Position numbers and translations under genes: made by a program. From contig JAUVIB010000261.1 in NCBI GenBank assembly GCA_030592985.1, forward strand, positions 1 to 5,363: a stretch of DNA of 5,363 bases, written 5' to 3'. This DNA is from Calditrichaceae bacterium. GTDB lineage: Bacteria; Calditrichota; Calditrichia; Calditrichales; Calditrichaceae. Shown in pieces: positions 1 through 5,363 of this stretch. The notes beneath the pieces were generated by a model. It ran no database searches and was not told where the DNA came from. It saw only the letters and a list, made by a program, of their open reading frames with translations. Numbering within the stretch: position 1 is the stretch's first letter; each line of letters begins with the position of its first letter.

Positions 1-1
1 G

Positions 2-670
2 TTTACAATAAAAGTAACTCCGCCTTCTGGTGTTTCTTATATCTCGATGGTCTATCCGGGAACCATAACCGGTAACGGACCTTCCTTAAATAGCCGGGGA
101 ATTATCCAAACCACAAATTATATTAGCAGCACAAAGAGTGAAATTGGTTTGCCGCGTTATGTCATTGGCCGGGCGATTTTAGAAGCAAAAGATTTAAAAG
201 AAGCCATTCAAATTGCTACATCTGAACCGCGTGCCTATCCCTATCACCATCATCTCGCCAGTATTGATGATAAAAGATACGCATCGCTTGAAACCATTCC
301 CGGTGCATCCGGGGTAAAATCTCCGAATGGGATTTATTTTCACACCAATCATCTTTTATTTGAAAATACAAAGGATTACAAATTTCAGGATCAGGAATAT
401 AAAAACAGCTCATCTCTTTCCCGGTACATTGTAATTAATGAGAGATTAAATCAACTTGAAACTAATAATCTTCAGCCGGACTCGATGTTATCCATTTTAT
501 CTTCTCATAAAAGGAAACCATATTCACCTTGCCGCCATCCTCAGGGAGATATTTTAGGACAGACACTTGGAACCGCATTTTTTGATATCAATGAGGGACG
601 GTTTTATTTATATAAAGGAAATCCGTGCGAAGCAGTTAAAAATAATAAATATATCACCTTTGGATTCTAA
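2..670 (+). CDS. C45 acyl-CoA:6-aminopenicillanate acyltransferase-like Ntn-hydrolase, 5'-truncated by window edge
   Basis: The frame is open from base 2 to the TAA at 668-670, so the ATG at 47 is an internal Met and the gene begins upstream; 222 residues are visible. Several segments fit the C-terminal part of the peptidase C45/AAT family: a YPG...GNGPSLNSRG stretch near visible residues 18-33 followed by TTN (37-39), a GLPRYVIGRAILEAKDLKEA segment (about 49-68), the hallmark HTNH at 114-117 (bases 341-352), an SSLSRY segment (137-142), a PCRHPQG stretch (about 176-182), and a closing strand pair ending YLYKGNPCE. Family members are self-processing Ntn-hydrolases that hydrolyse or transfer acyl groups on amides, using a Cys exposed at the N-terminus of the beta chain. 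That Cys lies outside the window, so activity cannot be judged, and the substrate is unknown. Most bacterial members have no defined role, so penicillin chemistry should not be assumed. A choloylglycine-hydrolase-like (C59) relative is a less likely alternative. Confidence 0.85.
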   Translation, partial: FTIKVTPPSGVSYISMVYPGTITGNGPSLNSRGIIQTTNYISSTKSEIGLPRYVIGRAILEAKDLKEAIQIATSEPRAYPYHHHLASIDDKRYASLETIPGASGVKSPNGIYFHTNHLLFENTKDYKFQDQEYKNSSSLSRYIVINERLNQLETNNLQPDSMLSILSSHKRKPYSPCRHPQGDILGQTLGTAFFDINEGRFYLYKGNPCEAVKNNKYITFGF

Positions 671-837
671 TTTCATAGTATTCTCAGAGGGTGGTCACTA
701 TTCATCCAATAGAAAGTAATAATTGCAGGAAAAAAAATATTATATTTTCTTCTACCATCATAAAGGGATACAGAACTAAAAACAATTAACTGCCATGTTT
801 TAAATTATCGGTTAAGCCGGATTGGAATACACTTATC
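671..837 (+). promoter_or_regulatory. AT-rich spacer before the GH20 gene, possible weak promoter
   Basis: This 167-base gap between two same-strand genes contains no convincing ORF and no GC-rich hairpin with a T-run that would terminate the upstream gene. It holds a TTG at 723-725 and a TATATTTT at 741-748. The latter resembles the Bacteroidota -7 element TAnnTTTG except for the last base, but the spacing is short, so the promoter call is weak. An AT-only palindrome (AAAATAT-T-ATATTTT, 734-748) overlaps it. The gap size suggests the GH20 gene has its own promoter, but co-transcription with the upstream gene cannot be excluded. Confidence 0.2.
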
Positions 838-2394
838 ATGAAATTTATTATTTTTCTGCTGTTTTTTATTTGGGGATGTACCCAATCCCACCATAGCGAC
901 CGTTTAATAAACATTATCCCGCAACCCATAAAGATTACTGAGAAAGAGGGCGTATTTTTACTAAGCTCCAATACCAAAATCATATCAGCATCGGAAACAT
1001 CTAATGAAGCAGATTATCTGTCTGCAATTCTGGAAAATTCTTTTGGTAAAAGCCTGATTATTGAAACCACAGGAGACTCTGGAATTATCCTCAAATTGAA
1101 TAGTAAGCTGAAAAGTAAAATTGGGGAGGAAGGATATATTTTTAATTCATCTCCCAAAAATATTATTATTGAATCTGTAACACCACACGGCATTTTTAAT
1201 GGTATTCAAACTTTGAGACAACTTTTACCGCCTGAATTTGAGCATAAGAGAGACGAAAAAAAATCCACACAAATTAAAGCGCTAAAAATATATGACAAAC
1301 CGCGTCGTCCCTGGCGTGCTTTTATGCTGGATGAAGCCCGATACTTCAAAGGTATCAATGCTGTAAAATTGCTTTTAGAGCAAATGGCGCTTCATAAAAT
1401 GAATATTTTTCACTGGCATCTTGTGGATGATCAAGGCTGGCGAATTGAAATCAAAAAGTATCCAAAACTGACTAAAATCGGTTCAAAACGTAAAAACAGT
1501 ATGCTTAAAGGATGGGATAGTCATATTTATTCAGGTATACCTCATGAGGGATTCTATACTCAGGAAGAGATTAGGGACATTGTACAATATGCGGCAGAAA
1601 GACATATTACCATTGTTCCGGAGATTGAAATGCCCGGACATTCTGCTTCAGCAATTGTTTCTTATCCCTGGCTTGGTACATCAGGGATGATAACTGAAGT
1701 ACCAAGCCGTGTTGGAGGTGATTTTGATATTTATAACGTAACCGACTCAAGAGTCGAACAGTTTATCAAAGATATACTTATTGAAGTTATGGCCTTATTC
1801 CCAACAAAAATTATACACATCGGCGGAGATGAAGTTGATTTTACCATATGGAAAGAATCAGAAAGTATATCTGAGTATATGAAAAAGAACGGGTTGAAAT
1901 CGCCTGCTGATTTACAAATCAATTTTACAAATAAAATCTCAAAATTTATAGAATTTCATGGACGCCGTATGATGGGTTGGAATGACATCCTTGGAGGTGC
2001 CAGTATCCATGATTATCAATCCGCTGAAGATGTAAAAACATCACAGACGCTTGCTTCTAATAGTATCATCCATTTTTGGAAAGGAGATTTGAAACTGGTG
2101 AATAGTGCCGTAAAAAGGGGATATGATGTCGTTAACTCATTGCATACGGAAACATATCTGGATTATAATTACAAAAGTATTTCCCTTGAAAAAGCATATA
2201 ATTATGATCCCATTCCTGAAGGGATTGATTCAAAATATCATAATAGGATTTTAGGTCTGGGATGCCAGATGTGGGGTGAATGGATTCCAACGGAGGAACG
2301 AATGGAATATCAGGTTTTTCCCCGTTTAAGCGCTTATGCGGAAGTGGGTTGGTCTGATAAATCTTCTAAAAATTATAATGATTTTAAAACATGA
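838..2394 (+). CDS. Beta-N-acetylhexosaminidase, GH20, lipoprotein, with a likely premature TGA
   Basis: This protein releases terminal GlcNAc/GalNAc from glycans, chitooligosaccharides or muropeptide-type sugars, probably at the envelope. Residues 1-14 form a short lysine-plus-hydrophobic signal ending in a lipobox-like IWGC (Cys14), which supports the ATG at 838. No clear Shine-Dalgarno is visible, and the upstream frame closes with TAA at 787-789. Residues about 23-155 match the N-terminal GH20b domain, and the TIM barrel starts at WRAFMLDEARYF (159-170) with the substrate-binding Arg160. Other family hallmarks are FHWHLVDDQGWR (191-202), EMPGH (264-268), HIGGDEV (327-333) with the catalytic pair Asp331-Glu332, GWND (380-383), YLDY (440-443) and QMWGEW (477-482). 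All key residues for substrate-assisted catalysis appear intact. The reading stops after NDFKT at residue 518, exactly where the family's last motif (F-x-x-R-L...) is expected; the rest is encoded in the same frame to 2460. The natural product is therefore probably 540 residues, and this allele is either slightly truncated, read through, or a sequence error. Confidence 0.95.
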   Translation: MKFIIFLLFFIWGCTQSHHSDRLINIIPQPIKITEKEGVFLLSSNTKIISASETSNEADYLSAILENSFGKSLIIETTGDSGIILKLNSKLKSKIGEEGYIFNSSPKNIIIESVTPHGIFNGIQTLRQLLPPEFEHKRDEKKSTQIKALKIYDKPRRPWRAFMLDEARYFKGINAVKLLLEQMALHKMNIFHWHLVDDQGWRIEIKKYPKLTKIGSKRKNSMLKGWDSHIYSGIPHEGFYTQEEIRDIVQYAAERHITIVPEIEMPGHSASAIVSYPWLGTSGMITEVPSRVGGDFDIYNVTDSRVEQFIKDILIEVMALFPTKIIHIGGDEVDFTIWKESESISEYMKKNGLKSPADLQINFTNKISKFIEFHGRRMMGWNDILGGASIHDYQSAEDVKTSQTLASNSIIHFWKGDLKLVNSAVKRGYDVVNSLHTETYLDYNYKSISLEKAYNYDPIPEGIDSKYHNRILGLGCQMWGEWIPTEERMEYQVFPRLSAYAEVGWSDKSSKNYNDFKT

Positions 2395-2460
2395 TTGGAA
2401 TCCATGAAAAAAAGTTGGAATATCCTTGGAATTCACTTTGCCAATGAAGAAAACCGCTAA
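2392..2460 (+). other. In-frame continuation of the GH20 C-terminus beyond the TGA
   Basis: After the TGA at 2392-2394 the same frame stays open for 21 codons to TAA at 2458-2460 and reads LESMKKSWNILGIHFAN followed by EENR. GH20 enzymes usually end with a pattern like F-x-x-R-L-x(6-8)-L-x-x-x-G-[IV]-x-[YF] that forms the last barrel helix. Here NDFKT-[TGA]-LESMKKSWNILGIHF fits that pattern if the TGA stands in place of an Arg codon, and CGA differs from TGA by one C-to-T change. The sequence match is directly visible; the ancestral CGA is inferred. Confidence 0.85.
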
Positions 2461-2553
2461 TAAAACATCTCCTTTAAAATCGGATATATTTTAGAGACAT
2501 TGACAGAATAAGTATTTTAATAGTGAATGTAACAATTGGGATTAATTAAACCT

Positions 2554-2591
2554 AAAAAGCCCTGTAATTATGGTGAATTACAGGACTTTTA
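2554..2591. terminator. Bidirectional intrinsic terminator between convergent genes
   Basis: A perfect 9-bp stem (CCTGTAATT at 2561-2569 with AATTACAGG at 2576-2584) closes a 6-base loop ATGGTG. Beyond one C/A mismatch (2560/2585) it extends with G-C and four A-T pairs (2555-2559 with 2586-2590). On the + strand the stem runs into CTTTTAATTTT; on the - strand the complement of the A-run gives a T-run. It lies about 95 bases past the second GH20 stop and 12 bases past the end of the M16 gene, so it can end transcription from both directions. Confidence 0.85.
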
Positions 2592-2602
2592 ATTTTAAAC
2601 CA

Positions 2603-5363
2603 TTATTTTGCTCTATTCGCTTCTATATCAATTAGAATCGGCTTACCGAAACCAAGCTTCTTTAATGGTTTAAGCTGTGTTTTAGCATCGCCAACGATTA
2701 AATAACTCATTTTATTCGGCCTGATATATTTCTTTGCCAACTCTTTCTCTTTGGCCACAGTCATTTCTCTGATAACTTTTTCCTGATCTTTTACATAATC
2801 AAAAGGCAGGTTGTAATTGGCGATATTGTTTAACATTTTGATCAGGGCGCCTAAGGTTTCGAACCGCCTGGTATTCGAATTAATTAGGGCGTCTTTGGTA
2901 AATTGCAGGTCTTTTTCTGTAATGGAGTCCGCATATTTACTCATCAAATCTTTAAATATCTGTACCGATTCCAGAGTATATTTTGATTGCACAGCAGCGG
3001 AAGCCGTAAATGGTCCGGGAAATTTTGTACCGAAAAAATCGCTCCACACGTAATATGTATAACCTTTTTCTTCGCGTAGTACCATATTCAATATACCGCT
3101 AAAAGCGCCGCCTAACATATAATTCATCACATAGGCCGGGTAAAAATCAGGGTCAGTGCGGGCAAGCGTGAGATATCCGATACGGATTTCAGATTGTAAT
3201 GAACCCGGGACGTCAACAAAATATACTTTTGCCTTAGTCGGCAGTTTGGGATAGGTTAAATCGGGAATAGCAACATCGTTCGCTTGCCATGTATCTGTCA
3301 GCTTACTAAAAGATTCCTGCACTTTATTTTTTGATATATCACCCGCGATGGAGAGATGGGCCAGTTTCGGCGTTATATATTGTGTATAGAAATTTTTTAA
3401 ATCATCTATAGTGATATTCTGAACAGATTCCACACTTCCCAGTGAACTATTTGAAAGGATATTATCCTTGCCGTATACAAGTTTAGCGTAGACATTCTCG
3501 GAAATAGCTTCCGGCATAAAGCTTTCGCGGTTGATTTCTTCGACTGTTTTTTTCTTGACACGATCAAATTCTTTTTCATCCCAACGTGGTTCAAGAAGAA
3601 TTTCTTTAACCAAAGCAACCACATCGTCAAATTTTGATTTTAGACAGTTTACATTAATAACGATGGATTGTTTCTTCGTATACATACTGATGTTAGCGCC
3701 GAGGTTGTCAATCGCTTCTTCTAACTCTATGGGTGTTTTATTCTTTGTACCCTGCATTAATTCATCGGTTAGTAGATTGGCAACGCCGATTTTATTGACG
3801 TCATCAAGAAGCAGACCGCCCTTTATAACGATTGAAAAATTAATCAGTGGAAGTTCATGCTGTTCAATACCGTACACTTTCAAACCGTTTTTATATATGT
3901 CAGTCCATACCTGAGGTATCTTTAACAAAGGATCGGGACCGAGAGGAGGTTCCTGCGAACGGTCAAAATTAGATTCTATCTTTTCAACGACAATTTCTTT
4001 GATCGGTTTTTCGGGTTTAATGATTTTATCTTCATCGATATGAAATAGCTTAGCGTCTTTAACCGCAAGGGTACTTTGACCTTTGGGAACGAAATTTAGT
4101 TCTACGAAATGTTTACCCTTGATATATTTATTGTAAACAATCCAGATATCATCTATAGTTACGGCAAGTATACGGTTCAGGTCTTCCGTTAAGAAATCAG
4201 GAGAACCGCCGTATTCGTTATATAGCGCCAGTTGGTAAGATTTGCTTAAGACACTGGAAAGGTCGTTATAAAAACCGGTCTCAATTTTTATTTTAATACG
4301 ATCTAAATCTTCTTGTGTAAATTTTTCTTTTTCAAAGAGGGTCAGGGACTCAAAAACCGCGTTTTCCACATCCTTTAGATTCTTTCCGGGAAACGTCCGT
4401 ACCTTGAAAGTAAACTTTCCCGCGATTTCAGCACTGGATTGTCGTGAGGAAACGGAAGGAGCTAGTTTTTCTTTTTCTACAATAATTTTATATAGAGGCG
4501 CTTTTTTGCCATCGCTTAATAGTTCACTGAGAAAATCAAGAGCGTATGAATCTTTAGTGAACTGTTCGGCAGTAGGGAATACCATTGTTATTTCAGGAGA
4601 TTTCGCGAAATTATCTTCGTAATATACCTTTTTTGTTTCAGATAGTGTAACAGGCTGCGGTTTTGGATTTTGTACTTCAGGAATGGATTTTATTTCACCA
4701 TAATATTTTTCGACCAATTTTTTTGTATTCGCAATGTTAATATCACCGGCAATAACAAGCGTTGCATTATTTGGACCATACCATTTTTTAAAAAAGTTAT
4801 GTACATCTTCTAATGAAGCTTTCTGTAAATCTTCCATAGAACCGAAAACATCCCAGTTGTAAGGATGACCCTCAGGGTAAAGAAGTTTTCCAAGGATGAA
4901 ATAGGAATGTCCATAGGGGCTATTATCATCCATCTGTCTTTTTTCATTCATTACAACGTCTTTTTGATTGTTAAAAGCTTCCTGGGTCACGGCGGGCAAT
5001 AAAAATCCCATGCGGTCGGATTCAAGCCATAAAACTTTTTCCAGGGCATTTTTGGGAACGACCTCATAATAAAATGTTCCGTCTTTCCATGTTCCGCCAT
5101 TTAGGGTCCCGCCAGATCTATGTATAATCTTGACAAACTGATCCTTCACCACATGCTGCGATTCCTGAAACATCATATGTTCAAATAAGTGAGCAAGCCC
5201 TGTTTTTCCCAATGATTCTCGATTAGAGCCCACATGGAATATAATGGCCACAGCCGTAATAGGATCAGATTTGTCAATATGAAGCACAACCTCTAACCCA
5301 TTGGAGAGTATGTATTTCTCATAGTCAATTTTAAAATCAGTTTTTTTCTCGTTACTGCATGAA
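2603..5363 (-). CDS. M16 family zinc metalloprotease (two-lobed, insulinase/pitrilysin-like), probable lipoprotein, 5' end beyond window
   Basis: This is a probable envelope peptidase that degrades peptides inside a closed clamshell chamber. On the minus strand the frame runs from TAA at 2603-2605 without a stop to the right edge, giving 919 visible residues. A GTG at 5285-5287 is not the start: the 25 codons before it read SCSNEKKTDFKIDYEKYILS then NGLEV, the usual first strand of an M16 domain. The Ser-Cys at the edge looks like the end of a lipobox, with the signal peptide lying outside the window. The inverted zinc motif HLFEH is at visible residues 58-62 (bases 5177-5191), and the third ligand is Glu140 in NQKDVVMNEKRQ (bases 4943-4945). 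The N-terminal lobe covers about residues 15-415, followed by a charged, proline-containing linker (about 420-485). The second lobe starts near NGLKVYG; its counterpart of the zinc motif is NLLTDEL (529-535), so it lacks metal ligands. It does carry the substrate-binding Arg763 and the GYTYY (767-771) segment. One active lobe and one inactive lobe is the usual architecture for this size class. The substrate is unknown. Confidence 0.95.
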   Translation of the reverse strand, partial: SCSNEKKTDFKIDYEKYILSNGLEVVLHIDKSDPITAVAIIFHVGSNRESLGKTGLAHLFEHMMFQESQHVVKDQFVKIIHRSGGTLNGGTWKDGTFYYEVVPKNALEKVLWLESDRMGFLLPAVTQEAFNNQKDVVMNEKRQMDDNSPYGHSYFILGKLLYPEGHPYNWDVFGSMEDLQKASLEDVHNFFKKWYGPNNATLVIAGDINIANTKKLVEKYYGEIKSIPEVQNPKPQPVTLSETKKVYYEDNFAKSPEITMVFPTAEQFTKDSYALDFLSELLSDGKKAPLYKIIVEKEKLAPSVSSRQSSAEIAGKFTFKVRTFPGKNLKDVENAVFESLTLFEKEKFTQEDLDRIKIKIETGFYNDLSSVLSKSYQLALYNEYGGSPDFLTEDLNRILAVTIDDIWIVYNKYIKGKHFVELNFVPKGQSTLAVKDAKLFHIDEDKIIKPEKPIKEIVVEKIESNFDRSQEPPLGPDPLLKIPQVWTDIYKNGLKVYGIEQHELPLINFSIVIKGGLLLDDVNKIGVANLLTDELMQGTKNKTPIELEEAIDNLGANISMYTKKQSIVINVNCLKSKFDDVVALVKEILLEPRWDEKEFDRVKKKTVEEINRESFMPEAISENVYAKLVYGKDNILSNSSLGSVESVQNITIDDLKNFYTQYITPKLAHLSIAGDISKNKVQESFSKLTDTWQANDVAIPDLTYPKLPTKAKVYFVDVPGSLQSEIRIGYLTLARTDPDFYPAYVMNYMLGGAFSGILNMVLREEKGYTYYVWSDFFGTKFPGPFTASAAVQSKYTLESVQIFKDLMSKYADSITEKDLQFTKDALINSNTRRFETLGALIKMLNNIANYNLPFDYVKDQEKVIREMTVAKEKELAKKYIRPNKMSYLIVGDAKTQLKPLKKLGFGKPILIDIEANRAK
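5357..5362 (-). other. Probable lipobox Ser-Cys of the M16 protease
   Basis: The two codons TCA-TGC (Ser-Cys) are followed by Ser-Asn-Glu-Lys-Lys-Thr and a short polar tether before the first M16 strand. Ser is an allowed -1 residue for lipoprotein signal peptidase II, and the Cys would become the lipidated +1 residue. The hydrophobic part of the signal lies outside the window, so this is an inference from position and context. Confidence 0.6.

Noticed and set aside
47..49. ATG as the start of the first gene
   Set aside because: The frame is open upstream to the window edge and encodes family-like sequence (PPSGVSYIS), so this Met is internal.
693..713. Short inverted repeat CTATT...AATAG after the C45 gene as a terminator
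   Set aside because: The stem is only 5 bp, A/T-dominated, and not followed by a T-run, so it is not a credible intrinsic terminator.
786..983. 65-codon minus-strand open frame over the GH20 start
   Set aside because: It overlaps the GH20 signal peptide and domain start in antisense and has no family features. The minus-strand frames at 216-413 and 1731-1922 were rejected for the same reason.
2395..2460. Separate small gene starting at ATG 2404
   Set aside because: The 18-codon reading is the in-frame tail of GH20 and matches that family's C-terminal pattern; there is no ribosome binding site to suggest an independent peptide.
2500..2505. TTGACA, a perfect sigma-70 -35 box on the + strand
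   Set aside because: No acceptable -10 box lies 16-18 bases downstream, and transcription from it would run straight into the hairpin at 2554-2591 with no gene to express.
3531..3914. 127-codon + strand open frame inside the M16 gene
   Set aside because: It is antisense to a well-conserved M16 coding region, has no recognisable domain, and its composition is that of a complementary-strand shadow. The same holds for the open frames at 2817-3053, 3406-3630 and 4404-4622.

Overview
This AT-rich bacterial window holds three protein-coding genes, two of them cut by the window edges. Both visible N-termini look like those of exported lipoproteins (GH20 Cys14, and an early Cys in the M16 gene). No clear Shine-Dalgarno sequence precedes the one complete start. 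Together with the gene families, this suggests a Gram-negative organism, perhaps in the Bacteroidota/FCB range (for example Marinimicrobia-like). The taxonomic guess is an inference from style and is weak.

Layout: (1) 2-670 (+), the C-terminal 222 residues of a C45-type acyl-CoA:6-aminopenicillanate acyltransferase-like Ntn-hydrolase; its N-terminus and catalytic Cys lie upstream of the window. (2) 671-837, an AT-rich spacer with a short AT palindrome and at best a weak promoter. (3) 838-2394 (+), a lipoprotein beta-N-acetylhexosaminidase of family GH20. Its frame stops at a TGA just before the usual C-terminal helix, and the missing tail is encoded in the same frame up to a TAA at 2458-2460. 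(4) 2461-2602, a convergent intergenic region with a strong hairpin (2554-2590) that probably terminates transcription from both sides. (5) 2603-5363 (-), a two-lobed M16 (pitrilysin/insulinase-like) zinc metalloprotease whose frame stays open to the right edge, so it begins outside the window.

The three proteins are all plausible envelope or periplasmic hydrolases: amide/acyl transfer or hydrolysis, amino-sugar release, and peptide degradation. They could serve scavenging of polymeric material. They are not arranged as one operon: the M16 gene is convergent, and a 167-base gap separates the first two. Nothing here shows that they act together. I see no RNA gene, mobile element, CRISPR array or evidence of an undescribed multi-gene system. 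The most notable feature is the in-frame TGA in the GH20 gene.
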